64,000 nucleotides of DNA. It comes from Hygrophila difformis (lineage: Eukaryota; Streptophyta; Magnoliopsida; Lamiales; Acanthaceae). The stretch lies in assembly GCA_030278955.1 (NCBI GenBank), contig JAOANR010000015.1:35806487-35870486 (forward strand). Reading direction: 5' to 3'. Position 1 is the stretch's first letter. Each line of letters opens with the position of its first letter. The notes beneath the pieces are model-generated. The model did no database searches, had not been told where the DNA came from, and was given only the letters and a program-made list of their open reading frames with translations. The position numbers and the translations under genes were made by a program. Below are positions 32,433-44,968 of this stretch, one piece after another.

Positions 32433-33531
32433 ATGGTTCCTTATCGCGCTAGAGGTGCTGGTCGACGGGGAAGGCTCCGCAGGAACCAGGGTCCACCCGT
32501 TGGAGATAGGGTAGGGGACTTTGCACCTGAGGAGATGGGAAATATGGTTCCACCTGATGGAGTTGAACAGGGGAACGACGGACTACCTCCTCCTCCTCCA
32601 CCCGCACCAGAGGAACCACTTGTGGCTCAGGTGCCTCTCGGGAATCCACCAGTAGGTGGTGCAGCTGCCTTCAATCCAATTGAGTTCACTCAGCAACTGG
32701 CACAGTTATTTCAGATGTTACCACAGACTGTAGTGCAGCCTGCCCCTGCCCCTGTCCAGTCCTTCTGATTTGGAGAACTGGAAGTATCAGTTGGGTTGGG
32801 TTCTTATTAGTATCAACTGTTCTGAGGACCAGAAGGTCTATGTAGCTTCCCACTACCTGGAAGGGGAAGCACTGCATTGGTGGAGGACTCGCGAGCACGA
32901 CCTACTCGCTCAACCCGGGTTCAACTGGGAAGAGTTTACAGAGGCTCTTAGTTCCCATTTCTATCCACCACATGTCTTGGAGGCGAAGAAAATGGAATTT
33001 CTGGGTTTGAGACAGGCATAAAGTATGAGTGTGACCGCTTATCACAGGAAGTTTGTGGAGCTTATGAGGTTCGTCGTTTCATTTCGGGTCTCCGGGCAGG
33101 GATTAACTCCTCTTTTGGCTATCGAGGTTATGATACATTGTCTGAGGCGTTCGATCAGGCCCTATACGTGGAGGAGAGTCGGGCTGAGGAACGCCAGCAG
33201 TGGCAGAGTAGAAAGAGGCAGAGGGACCGGGCCCGTGAGGGGTAGAGAGGCGGCGATCAGAGGGGCCAGCCTGCTGTTAGGGGTCGCCGATGGTGGCCGT
33301 GCTGATGTGGGCAGGGGTGGTGGTCGTGCATCGCTACCTGTTCGTGAGGTTGGACCCGATGTGCGACCTGTATACCGTTGTTGGACTTGCCACAAGGTGG
33401 GTCATCGCCGAGCGGATTCCCCGCATGCTGGCAGGGGTAGACCGGTTCGGGCTGACAGGGGTGGCAGACTGAACGTCTTGGATCGTGCGGAGGCAGATCG
33501 TCGGGATGATGTTCTTGCAGGTGTGTTTTAA
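32433..33531 (+). pseudogene. gag: Gag of element C, broken
   Basis: ATG 32433 opens MVPYRARGAGRRGRLRRNQ. A proline-rich segment and FNPIEFTQQLAQLFQ follow, then a frameshift near 32766. The Gag core continues in the next frame (YVASHYLEGEALHWW, then WEEFTEALSSHFYP) and is cut by TAA at 33019-33021. A remnant of the zinc knuckle reads CWTCHKVGHRRADS: the last cysteine is replaced by serine. The order LTR, PBS, Gag, protease, RT is that of chromoviruses. It would have formed the particle; it cannot now. Confidence 0.85.
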
Positions 33532-34243
33532 ATTCCTGCAGTTTTCTATTTTCTTTTCGTTGTGCTCTGTCTTTGTAAACTTCGTACCCCGTTCAGGTAC
33601 TATTACTGTTGCGAATCATTCTGCCTTTGTATTGTTTGATTCGGGATCCTTGTGTTCGTTCGTGGCTTTGCGATTTGTGCGGGAGCACGGAGTAGGACCG
33701 TTGGTGCCCTACCAGATGCCTGTTTCCTTGCCTTCGGGCGATATCATCCGTAGTGATCACATATGGCGAGATGCGGTATTGAGCATCGAGGGCCGTGAGT
33801 TCAGAGCCGACTTGGTTGTATTTAGCCTGGCTGACTTTGATGTAATTTTGGGCATGGATTGGCTGACTCGCCATCGTGTTGTTATCGATTGTGGTATTCC
33901 ACGTATTTCCTTCCGAGATCCTCTCGGTAAGTATGTCTCTTACCGACCTTCTTTGATTCCACCTGCTATTAGTGTGGTTTCGGTTGATGCGTTGTGTGAT
34001 TTGATGCGCAGGGGTTGTTCTCTTTCCCTGTGGCAAATGAGGGATCTTCGAGTAGAGGTTCCTGCTGCTTCGAGTGTCCCTGTTGTCTCTGAGTTCGGGG
34101 ATGTGTTTCCCGATGAAATTCCTGGTCTCCCACCTGCTCGGGAGATTGATTTTACTATCGAGCTGATGCCTGATGCAACTCCTATTTCTAAGGCTCCTTA
34201 CCGAATGGCTCCTGCTGAATTGAAGGAGTTGAAGGATCAGTGA
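33485..34243 (+). pseudogene. pol: Protease and start of RT of element C
   Basis: This frame contains the aspartic protease: LFDSGSLCSFV (active-site D-S-G at about 33645-33660) and the later VILGMDWL motif. The linker to RT follows, with FPDEIPGLPPAREIDFTIEL. It ends at 34243 by a one-base shift within the LKELKDQ...NEL segment that normally runs straight into RT. The protease would cleave Gag-Pol. The ATG at 33485 is not a true start. Confidence 0.85.
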
Positions 34244-35282
34244 ATGAGCTTACTAGTAAGGGGTATATCCAGCCGAGTAGCTCGCATTGGGGAGCTCCTG
34301 TACTATTTGTTAAGAAGAAGGATGGTTCGATGAGGATGTGCATCGACTACAGGGGTTTGAACCGAATCACGGTGAAGAACAAGTATCCTCTACCTCGGAT
34401 TGAGGATCTGTTTGATCAGTTGAGAGGGGCCAGTATATTCAGTAAGATTGATTTGAGATCGGGCTACCATCAGATAAGGGTGGCAGAGGCTGATAGGCCT
34501 AAGACATCATTCAGAACTCGTTATGGACACTTTGAATTCACGGTCATGCCTTTTGGTTTGACTAACGCACCAGCGATCTTCATGGTTCTTATGCATAGGG
34601 TATTCCGCCCCCTGTTGGATGTGTGCATGGTTGTGTCCATAGATGATATTCTGGTCTACTCGCCGACTCGTGAGGCACATGCTGGCCACTTGAGGACAGT
34701 GTTGAACACATTACGAGAGCATAAGGTATATGCTAAACTCCCTAAGTGCGAGTTCTGGTTGGAGAAGGTGTCGTTTCTGGGACACATTGTTTCGGGTGAG
34801 GGCATTGCAGTTGATCCTGCTAAGGTGGAAGCGGTACTAAAGTGGCAGGCCCCGAAGAATGTGGGAGAGATCCGGAGTTTCTTAGGTCTTGTTGGCTACT
34901 ACCGCAGATTCATTGAGGGGTTCTCGAGCATTGCTAGACCTCTGACTAGACTATTGAGGAAAGATGTCAGATTCAGATGGGATGATGCTTGTGAGCAAGC
35001 ATTCGAACTGTTGAAGAAGAAAGTGATAGAGGCACATGTTTTGGTACTACCTGATGATTCAGGCGAGTATGAAGTTTACACGGATGCGTCACTTAAGGGT
35101 TTAGGTTGTGTGTTGATGCAAAAGGGCAAAGTGATTGCTTATGCATCTCGACAGCTTAAGCCACATGAGCAGAATTACCCGACTCACGATTTGGAAATGG
35201 CAGCGGTAGTGCATGCTCTGAAAATCTGGAGACACTATCTGGATGGAGTTATTGCAGGACTATGACACGGATATTCAGTATA
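34240..35282 (+). pseudogene. pol: Reverse transcriptase and partial RNase H of element C
   Basis: RT motifs in order: [20 protein letters not shown] (34290-34350), [13 protein letters not shown] (about 34438), MPFGLTNAP (34548) and SIDDILVYS (about 34636, catalytic DD kept but F changed to S before it). RNase H begins [16 protein letters not shown]. After KIWRHYLDG the text jumps, in another frame, to residues that normally lie about 30 codons later ([12 protein letters not shown]), so an internal deletion cut RNase H. At 35282 it joins a B-type 3' UTR and integrase is absent. The RT frame itself is open for 341 codons. Confidence 0.88.
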
Positions 35283-35429
35283 ATGAGGAAAGGTGTAACC
35301 ACACGACACAATCTTGATAGGGTATGTTCAAAATCTCCTAAAACTTTTTTTTTTCATTAACTTTTATATTGTATTCCGCAAATTAGATTGCAACTTCGAG
35401 GACGAAATTGATTCTTAAGGAGGGTGGAT
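35283..35429 (+). other. B-type 3' UTR and polypurine tract, plus orientation
   Basis: Matches the reverse complement of about 20040-20195. It ends GAGGACGAAATTGATTCTT then AAGGAGGGTGGAT, the PPT-like sequence directly before the LTR. The join to element C occurs within a short GAGGA similarity. Confidence 0.75.
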
Positions 35430-36447
35430 TGTAATACCATAGAAATTACCCGAAATAATTGTAATTCACTAAAGAGACTTTTATTAAATATTTAAACACT
35501 TGCTTAAAGAATTAGTATATTGATTTTTCTACAAAACAACACTTGAAAAACTATATAGTAAATTTGTCTTTTCCAAAAGAAATATGAATTTCAATATCAA
35601 GGGTAATAGAATTATATAGTTTATGGAATATTTTTTAAATCTATTGTTTAAATTATATATATAAGTTTTTATATATATACACATTGGTCTTGAAAATTAT
35701 TATGATGATAGTATGTGAATATTTTAAGTATTTTGATATTCATTATGGAATAAATTTTTATAAAAATAAAAGTATGAGTTTTTATGTGAATCTATGAGAA
35801 ATAACTTTTATATATAAGAAAATATATTCATAGATTATAATTTTTATTTGATGATGATATGAAGACCTTGTGGTTTGAGCATTGTTGTGAATAAAATAAA
35901 ACCATGCAAGTATATTATTATTACCTTTTTGAAACCACATTAATATAAATACAATACTTGAAATAAATAAATAAATATTATATTATCATATCCAACTCAT
36001 TGAGTATAAATGCATGCCACTAAATAATGGCAAGAATAATGATTTTTGTAGACAAGCTAATACTTCAATCATTTTCATGATACACTACTTACACAAATAT
36101 AAGGTTAAAAGCAATTGCAAGAAATTTTCTTCCTAAACAAATAGATGAAAAATCAACATAATTAACAAGTGTCTTGGATGAATGGCTAGCAAAGAAATGT
36201 GATCAATTATCTCTTGAACCCACCAAGATTAATAGCCTCCATAATAGGCAAACCATTATGTTAATAGACAACATGATGGACAAAATTAATAGCCTCCCAA
36301 ATTAATAGCCTCTTTGTTAGGCTATAAGGACCAAATAAGTGGATACAAATACTCTAACCATTATTGCTCAAGACACCCTTAATTGGATGATTGGTGAGGT
36401 TGTAATCACTCTCACAATGTGTCATGTTCAATTATTCAAATCTTAGC

Positions 36448-36456
36448 CTATAAATA
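36448..36456 (+). promoter_or_regulatory. TATA box of the B LTR
   Basis: CTATAAATA followed by GAGGGAG about 1.02 kb into the LTR; also present in B-left. Confidence 0.6.
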
Positions 36457-37903
36457 GAGGGAGTTTCTAACCTTCAAACACACCAATCTCATCCATCTCA
36501 TTAGTCAAATTCACTACCCATTTTATTCTTCAAAGTTCTCCCACATAGTGAGCATATATTAAGGATTGTGGAGTCTTGTAGGCTTGGCAACCTTCATCAT
36601 TCTAAGAGTTCTAACTCTTCTCAACACTTGGTTAGTAAGATATCCTCCTTGTAAACTTGTATCTTAAAGATCTAAATCTTTTATTTTTATACTATAAATT
36701 AATTTTCCTTTATTTGCTGAATTTCAGCGAATCCCGTAATTTGTAGTGCGAATCTTGTGTTATAACGGCCATTAACTTTGAATCTCCTTGTTCTTTACAC
36801 ATCAATTCAGTAAGTTAACACTCTCTACTTCAAGTTTTGGAGATCCCAATCCATGTTTGAAGAGTACAAAATTAGAATTTTCCCATTATACCAAAATCTG
36901 TCAGTTTTTCGTTTACGTAAAGATCCATCTTTTTAAACTATTTTGGTTCATTATCCCTCGAAGGTTCCTTCATAAAACTTGTTCCTTATTGAGTTGAGTA
37001 TCTTTCTGAAAAATTTTATAATTTTTAGAACTCATATGAAAAATTTATGAGATCCGCTTTATCGAAAGGTCGAAATCTCTTTTTGTTGAAATCTAAGAAA
37101 TGACAGTGTTTCTGAAATCCTCATTTTTTAAGGTCTTAAGTGTTTCAAACCCAAATGGTTTATTCATGAAAAATATTTATCTATATGTTATCTACCTTGT
37201 GGTAAAATTTCAGAATTTTTGATCGCGAATTACTATTTTTAAAACCTGTTGAAAATTATAGAGTCACCATTGAATTTCTGGTAGAATATATGTTCTGAAA
37301 AGAACTCAATTTTTGAATTGTTTCCATACCTTATTTTGAAAAGTGTAAATCATGAAACTTGTTCAACTATGTGTTGAGTATCTACAGTTTAAATTTCATA
37401 GCAATCGCCTTTCATATGAATTTTTAAACTAACTTGGCGCAAACTGCGATATTGGAATTGATTTTTGGTCCAAATGGAAATTGTTGGATTTTGAGATCCA
37501 TGAAATGATATTTTCATATCTATGAGATATTGATATGGGAGTTAAATGTTGAAATGATATTTTGCATTATTGAATGCCCTTGTTATGAGGTTACTCCTGT
37601 GAAATTGTTGAAAACTCTTTTAAAGATGATATTAAGTGGAAAATTGTGAAAAACTCTTTTAAATCCATTGTGCACTATTAACTTGAGTAAGATGCCATAC
37701 TTGATAGAGGGCTAATGCACTAGGGATGTGTCTTGCGGGGCCTCCCCCTTTAAATTTTCCAAGACGGCATTGTTGATAAATTGTGCCAAAACGGCGTTGT
37801 TGCATGTATGAGTCTATACTCTTGGGTGTATCCGTGATGGTTTACCTAAGGCTCCGGAGTGTGTCTGTATATGAGTCCGCTGCATGCTGATCATGACTTA
37901 TGA

Positions 37904-37930
37904 TCGATATGATATGATATGATATGATAT
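37904..37930. repeat. ATATG microsatellite in the B LTR
   Basis: GATATGATATGATATG repeats; the reverse complement is in B-left near 10461-10485. Confidence 0.8.
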
Positions 37931-38520
37931 ATGGAAAATGGTGTCCTCTTGTGCATAGTTGCTACAATGGTAAGAATGAAAGTTATTTATTTTGTTAAAG
38001 GTAATATGTGTGATCCTTTTAAAAGAAAAAGTGAATTTTATTTTTTTTTTAAATGAGTGTCAACCACTATTTTAAAATCCACTTCTTAAAGTGGAGCGGG
38101 TTGACTTACTCAGTACCATGTACTGATAAAAAGTTGTTGTGTTATCTTTTTACAGATATTGGAGCTGACATGTAAACTGCATCTCATGACATGAGCATTT
38201 GGGGATGGGATTGCCTTTCATCAAAAACATTGTTGCTTTAAGGAACCACGTACTTTTAATTATTAATGTCCTATATATTGCCTTTAGTTTATGCTTCCGC
38301 GTGAGAAAGAACAATGACTCTAGTATTAAGTACTTTAAATTTTCTTATGACTATATTTTATAAAATTGGCAATTATTTTTAAAATCCATATTACAAAAAT
38401 TTATATGTGAAGATATTTAGCCGTAACACTTGTCAATTAATTAGCCAAAAGGCGAGCCTGACTGACAAGTGTGGCGGTAACATTCTGAAACCTTATGAGG
38501 ATGAATTTCGGGGTGTTACA

Positions 38521-39468
38521 TAGTGGTATCAGAGCGTATTTTTAAACTCTAAGTATTTGTAAACTGTTAAATATAGAGCTACATGAGGTGATTCTGTCTA
38601 AGGAGTCTGGTTTTTAAAGATTGCCCGTCAGCCGATGGCTCTACCAGTCTATCCTGGGAATGCGACTCTGTAGCTATATATTTTAACTAGTTGGCAAATT
38701 ACTTAGAAGGCGGTACCCTCTAATCTTAGCATTTCTTGGTTAAGTTAGCAACAAGGCGAGCTTGACTAAGGGATGCGACAGTTTAACTCCGGTTTATGGA
38801 TTTTAATTTTTTTTTAAAAAAAAAGTCCATTTTGAGAAAGAAATATGCAAAATATTTTTCAAAGGCCCGAATGGGCTATGTTAAATTTTGAAACATAGAA
38901 ATTATTTTTGGGGTGGGGACATATGCATTCATGAGCATGCATCATTTTCTATAGAAATAAAAATAAAAATAAAATAAAATAAAATAAAATAAATAAAAAA
39001 ATAAAATAAAATAAATTGTTATGATGGACTAAGTCAGTTGACCTTATCATAAGTGCTCTTTTTAAATTCTCTATCTTGTAATGTTTTCTAGATTTATGAA
39101 ATAAAGCTTGTTATTTCATTCCTTTTAGTTAATCTCTCTATAAATAAAGTCATACTCCTAACTTAGACATTTCTGCGTTAACTCATCCTTATACTATGAC
39201 CTAACGAGTTTTAGGACATAACCACCCCTTAGACTTGAACTCACTATTGCTTAACCATCCTTAGCAGAATGGCACCCCGTGCAAGGACTAGAAAAACCAT
39301 CTGAAGTGTTAATGCCCTCAACAACATGGAGCCACACCAAAATCCGAACATGACTAACCACGATGTGCCAGCACCGGGTGTATCCAATCAACAAGATGTA
39401 CCACCTGCACACAACATACATCACCCTGACATCACCAACAATCAGGGCATTGGACACAACATGGTACC
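38521..39468 (+). pseudogene. gag: PBS, leader and gag start of a B element, truncated by F
   Basis: PBS TGGTATCAGAGC at 38524-38535. An A/T-rich leader follows, with an AAAAT microsatellite at 38955-39015. ATG at 39269 opens MAPRARTRKTI, the usual basic start of this Gag family (compare MAPRRNPRK in E), but TGA at 39302-39304 ends it. Asn/Pro/His-rich coding traces continue in other frames to 39468, where element F is inserted (left flank GTACC, 39464-39468). Confidence 0.75.
38955..39015. repeat. AAAAT-type microsatellite
   Basis: About 12 copies of AAAAT/AAATA in the leader of the B element. Simple-sequence tract only. Confidence 0.85.
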
Positions 39469-41299
39469 TGTAACATCCCGATTAATTAACCCATAATTAA
39501 TTTATTTAATTGTGATTAATTAATTAGTGTGGGCTTATGTGAAATAATTGTATATAAGTGTGACAATTGGGTGTAGCCCAACAAGTAATTATAAGAGAGG
39601 AAGCCCAAATAGATTTAACAAGGGAAGTTTGAATTGTTGAGAATTTACTTGGGCCAAATTGAAAATAAGAAATTGCACAAAGGTCCTTTGACCTTAAATT
39701 GGGGGAAGTAGAGAGTTAAGGCATTTCTCTTTTCTATTTCCCGTCACCACTATGAGAGAAAATGAAGAATTGGAGAGCTCAATCGATGGAGAAGGGGATG
39801 ACAGTGGTCGGTCGGTCGGAGTGGAGCTTCAAGGTATGGTCTCCTATTTCACTTCTCATCTTTTTCCTTTCTCCATTTTTCCATTCCACCTCCCCTTTTC
39901 TCTGTCGGACTACAATTGGTGGCGGGGGGTGGTGTCGCCACTGCGGTGGCGACGGGGAGGGCCAGGGCCGTCGGCCCTGGTCATGGCGAGGCCGGAGGCA
40001 ACGCCACAGCGCGGTGGTGCGCTGTGGCTGTGAGCAGCGGCTGCTGCAGCTGCTTCTACGGGGACGGCGCCGGCGACGTGGTGGCGGCGATGGTTGTGCA
40101 TGGTGGTGGTCCAACGGTGGTGGTGGCTGAGTGATGGTGGTGGTGGCAGCCGTTTGGCTGTGGTGGTGGGGGTGTTTGATTACTTGATTTTCTTGTTTGA
40201 ATGTTATATAAATTGTTGGGTTTGAGTGGCTTTGTGTTAATTGATTCCTTGTTAGGGAAATTGTGATGTTGAGTTCTAATGATTAACTTGGTAAATGGAT
40301 TTTGGTTGTTTTTGGTTTGAAGTGTTGGATTGAGTTTAAAGTGTCAATTTGGGTATTGTATATCCAATGGGTGATTGGATTAATTCTTAAAATTGGAGTA
40401 TGGATGTTGTTGAAGAGCTTTGAATAAGCTAGTTTGATTTTTGTATAAATGTATTGTTGAAAATATTAAATGGATATTGGTGTTTAAATATGGGAGTTGG
40501 AGGATAAGGATGTTTATGTATTATATTGGGTGAGGATATGGTTCGGTGTTGCTAGCTTGGAATTGATCTTATGATGTTATTGAAGTCCAGTGCAAGTGTA
40601 GTTTCTTGGGAATTCTTAAGCTACTAAACTGATTCTTGAATATTGAATATTAGGGAAGTATGTATTTTAATTATTGAACTTGGTTGTGTTGGGTAATTTT
40701 TGGAATGAACAAGATGATGATTCTTGGGATATTATGTTGAAGTGTTAAAAATATAATTGGTTGATTATATTTGAATTCAAGAGTTAAATGAATTTTATAA
40801 GTAACTCTTGAATAAACAAGTTGTGATTTTAAAGTGGGAACTTGATGGTGTTATTGGAATTAATTGGGATATCTTGCTAGTTTTTAATATGAGATTACTT
40901 GAATGCTTGAAACTTGTAGAATTATATCTTGGATGTTGGATTGAATAAATTGGAGTATTGTTGGATGGTTGTTTTGGAAGGGAGTAGAAAGGGGATTGGA
41001 GGTGGATGTTGAAATTGGTGAAAGGAGGAGACGAGTATGTTGGTGTTGTTTAATTATTGTATTTCTTACAATTATATTTTTATACAGGAACTACGATGAA
41101 GCTGTTACAAGTGTGGAAACTTGTCAAAGGAAGCTTTGAAGATTTATTATACAGGCAAGGTTTAGTTAGTAATCTGTAGATTAGGGAGTTAGCCGAGATG
41201 ACTAACGAGTGTTGACTTATAAATAGTATAACTCGTGACAGTTAACCTAGACGTTTAGGATGTGATCCTAATTAGGTTATGCTTTAGATGTAGGGACGT
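39469..41299 (+). mobile_element. Element F: start of a chromovirus-like LTR, cut by the gap
   Basis: TGTAACATCCCGATTAATT begins right after the gag fragment of B. Layout resembles the C LTR (TGTAA...CCGATT start, a GC-rich block, CAAGGTATGG-like donor at about 39829-39838, AT-rich remainder). The GC block 39905-40140 is rich in GGTGGTGG and GGCGACG runs; frames there are compositional. The element runs into the N gap, so its 3' end and TSD cannot be seen. Only LTR-like sequence is visible and no gene. Confidence 0.6.
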
Positions 41300-41799
41300 N
41301 NNNNNNNNNNNNNNNNNNNNNNNNNNNNNNNNNNNNNNNNNNNNNNNNNNNNNNNNNNNNNNNNNNNNNNNNNNNNNNNNNNNNNNNNNNNNNNNNNNNN
41401 NNNNNNNNNNNNNNNNNNNNNNNNNNNNNNNNNNNNNNNNNNNNNNNNNNNNNNNNNNNNNNNNNNNNNNNNNNNNNNNNNNNNNNNNNNNNNNNNNNNN
41501 NNNNNNNNNNNNNNNNNNNNNNNNNNNNNNNNNNNNNNNNNNNNNNNNNNNNNNNNNNNNNNNNNNNNNNNNNNNNNNNNNNNNNNNNNNNNNNNNNNNN
41601 NNNNNNNNNNNNNNNNNNNNNNNNNNNNNNNNNNNNNNNNNNNNNNNNNNNNNNNNNNNNNNNNNNNNNNNNNNNNNNNNNNNNNNNNNNNNNNNNNNNN
41701 NNNNNNNNNNNNNNNNNNNNNNNNNNNNNNNNNNNNNNNNNNNNNNNNNNNNNNNNNNNNNNNNNNNNNNNNNNNNNNNNNNNNNNNNNNNNNNNNNNN
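41300..41799. other. Assembly gap (500 N)
   Basis: A run of exactly 500 N, the usual placeholder length. It separates element F from the end of element G. True size and content are unknown. Confidence 0.99.
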
Positions 41800-44518
41800 C
41801 TAGTGAAACTTTTGACAATTTCGTCACACGAGTATTTTCTAAAATATCCCAGGTTAAATTTATTAAATGAAAAGAATTATGATTCGGGGGAAATGGGTTT
41901 AAGGATATATTCCACTTTTTATTACTCTTGAAAGTAAACTTGAGTTCAAGTGTCATTACGAACCTCCCCGGCATGAAATCTCTGACAATTTCATGCCTTG
42001 AAGATCCTTGCCATGAAACTTTTGACAAGTTCTCTCTTCATGAGTAATTTCTGAAAAATCGTAATCCTGGTTCTCAATTTTTAGTTAATGAAACAAATTA
42101 TGATGGCGGAATAGGATTAGGGATATATTTATAGGTTATCACGTTTTTATTACTCGTGTTAAGAAACTGTGGCCCGAAAGCGCACAGTGTCAAAAATTGC
42201 AGTAATTTATAGTAAGACCGGATCGTTCACTGGAGGATGTGCGATAGAAGCAGGGCCCACATCGTTTACTAAGATTTTCCACTCGGTTACTCGATTCAAG
42301 TATGTGTTTGACTGTCAACTACTTGACAGAATTTAAATCTAAACTATGAAAGCGATTAAATGAAACAGATAAAGCTATTCTAAAGAGCGAATTAAATTTA
42401 ATCTAAGAAAGCAATAAAATTAATCTAAGAAAGCGATTAAGATTATTCTAAGAAAGCAGATTTAAAATGAGACAGAAGGGACAGGGAGAAAATAATAAAG
42501 ATTGGACAAGATTCAGATGAAACACAATTAAACTTCCGTTTTTAATACGCAGATCTTAGCTTGGGATAATCCTTTCAGTTAGCTGACTCTCATGCTCTCT
42601 ATACTATGTTCCCTTTAACAGACAGGTACTTACAGTAAGAGTTTACATGCTCTTAAGACAACAAATTCTAAGATACTACAGACTCACAACTGCTCCCGTC
42701 AGAGCGTGTCATTTATCTATGGTGGACAAGCTACACCTGACAAATCATTTATTGAAGTGTCAAGTACTGCTATCATTCCCCCATGTCACACCCAAAGATT
42801 CTAATCAAGCCCTGAACTATCCCTTAACTCTCAGTCCTAGTAGCAGTTACACAACTCTCAATACAACCGAGTGACCTCTAAAGAAAGCAGTTAAAAGAAA
42901 GCGGTAAAGAAAGCATTAAAAATCCTATCACTCGGAGGTTTTTGAAAGTCTGACCCTGGTAGTAAAGGAAAGCCCCCAGTCAGAATGACTGGGTGTTGAT
43001 CAAGAATTCCCTAATCTCAGTGAACCGCTTGCAGTGTTCACTTCCCTTCGGGTGGTTATGAGACACAAACTAATGAAACGAACTAACAAATTAGTTTGTT
43101 CCGGATGCGCTCACTCAGGACTCAAAAATAGGCTTTGGCAGAAGAGGATAGCAGTTGAAAGGAACTCAACCCTATCTTAGAAAATAACCAAGGCCTATGT
43201 ATTGTTTCTCTAGAATTATCTAACACACTGTATTTGAGTCCAAGTGGACCCCATCTAGGTGTGATAGTTAAGACTAAATTCCCAATACATAGCAATTCTG
43301 GAAAATAACAGATGTTTGAAAATCATTCCCTAAACAGGTACTAGACTCTCAATTAAAACACAGATCCTTTCAGTCTAGGTGAGACCTAATCGCTGATTCT
43401 GCTTCTAATTTCCCAAAATCAACCCCCAGTCGGATATGAATTAGTCATAACTGTGGAGTTTACCCCTTACTCAGATCCGGATTTTGTAAATGAATTTTTG
43501 TTGGAAATTTATTATGAGACATCTGATTAAAATCAAGACTCCTATGTCCAAGAGAAGGATCCAAAAATAATCATTGACCACAATATCTACATAATAATAT
43601 CATGCATAAATTTATAGAGAAGTGTAAAATTAATTAACCCAAAATATAAGGCGGGTTTAGACAGAAGTGAGACACAGAGATGAAATAGCCGGAGATGAGA
43701 AGAATTTATTTTGGCTAAAAAGATGACAAGAATAGTCAAGATGATCCGGACTGCAAACATCTGCTATCCAGGTCCTGACTATTCCAGGTGGGATGATTTT
43801 TAGACAGCAGAAGATCTTAATAACAGTGATCGCTATCATCAAGACTCCTACTATCTGTGAAATGAGGGAAAAACCTACATGTTTTCTTACTGTAATACTA
43901 TTCAAGCAATGTTGATCGACATCGTTTGATAATATTACAGCTCAAAATTCAGGTTTGAAATTAAGATAAAGAAAAAGAAATTGTATCCGGATAGAAGTCA
44001 GCTGAGCAGCTATTATAATCCCGGATGGATGAACCGCCAAGGCTTCAACAGACCATTATCAAGACCATGCAAAATAACAACCAGTAATTACTATACAGAC
44101 CACGAGCTAGTTATCCGTGTGGGAATACCCGCCAACATTAATCTGTATATCATCTACTAACTGTTTCACACAACACAGGTAATGACAAAATAAATAGAAA
44201 GGAAAAAATATTCTTGGGTCATCTCGCATGAGAGACATTGGTTTCTCATGCAAGGGTATGGAATTGATTCCATAGTTACTCTTTATGTCTAAATAATCAC
44301 TCATTCCATAATTAATTAATTACAGTCCGGATTATGTGCTTAGATCATGAGAGTTTAATTTCTTGTAAAAGAGTCTTTTAGTGGAATTGAACAAAATTCT
44401 TTATATCAAAATAATCATAGGTTGAGATCATTGGATTTCAACCTCAAAATATTAATATAAAGGTCCAATTAATTACTGAGGAAGATGAAGAATAAAAATT
44501 TGGCAAAAAGGTGCCACT

Positions 44519-44968
44519 TTGTCGCGGACCATGGGTCCGCGACAAGGGTTTCGCGACAAAGGGTGGGAAATGAGAGGAATGGGATTTTGAAAATTAGGGT
44601 TTATCTTGTCGTTAAGCAAAAGTTTTGTCGCGGAACATGGTTATGCGACAAGGAGACATGGCGACAAGGGTTTGAAAATTGGACAAGGGCATAATTCTTG
44701 TCGCGGAACAAGAGATTTTGTCGCGGAACGTGGTTCCGCGACAAGGTTGCTTCGCGACAAAGCCCTTCCAGAATAAAATCACAAGTATTTGGGTCCCTGG
44801 TCGCTAATCAAGGATTTTGTCGCGGAACGTGGTTCCGCGACAAGAGTTGTTTCGCGACCAAGGGTTTCAAAATATTGCTAACAAGTGTTCTTTGGCACCT
44901 TTGTCGCCAAAGTATCATTTTGTCGCGGAACGTGGTTCCGCGACAAGAGTTTTTCCGCGACAAAGGTG
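44519..44968 (-). repeat. GTCGCGGA palindrome array, downstream part of the G 3' LTR
   Basis: Palindromes at 44519-44545 (12-bp arms, loop ATG, variant arm GGACC/GGTCC), 44718-44744, 44817-44843 and 44920-44946 (arms TTGTCGCGGAAC/GTTCCGCGACAA, loop GTG), with half-sites (TTCGCGACAA, TTCCGCGACAA) between them. Confidence 0.85.

Larger units (their letters stand above)
20539..35282 (+). mobile_element. Element C: chromovirus-like, 5' LTR to RNase H (split by D)
   Basis: The plus-strand LTR starts TGTAAGGATCC at 20539, is interrupted by D (22119-31535) and resumes at 31541, ending GGGGCGTTACA at 32086. PBS, gag, protease, RT and part of RNase H follow to about 35282. Integrase and any matching 3' LTR are missing; the sequence passes directly into a B-type 3' end. 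The LTR without D is about 2126 bp. Confidence 0.8.
35430..38520 (+). repeat. Complete B-family LTR, plus orientation (3091 bp)
   Basis: TGTAATACC...GGGGTGTTACA. Uninterrupted counterpart of 9881-20039, at around 90-95% identity by eye. TATA box CTATAAATA at 36448-36456. It has a PPT on its left and a PBS plus gag start on its right, so it serves as a 3' LTR for one partial element and a 5' LTR for another. Confidence 0.9.

Noticed and set aside
39752..40134. Overlapping ORFs in the GC-rich block of element F
   Set aside because: Composition-driven (GGTGGTGG, GGCGACG); no start context or domain.
41255..42028. Long open frames in both directions across the gap
   Set aside because: They consist of N-derived X residues; not coding.
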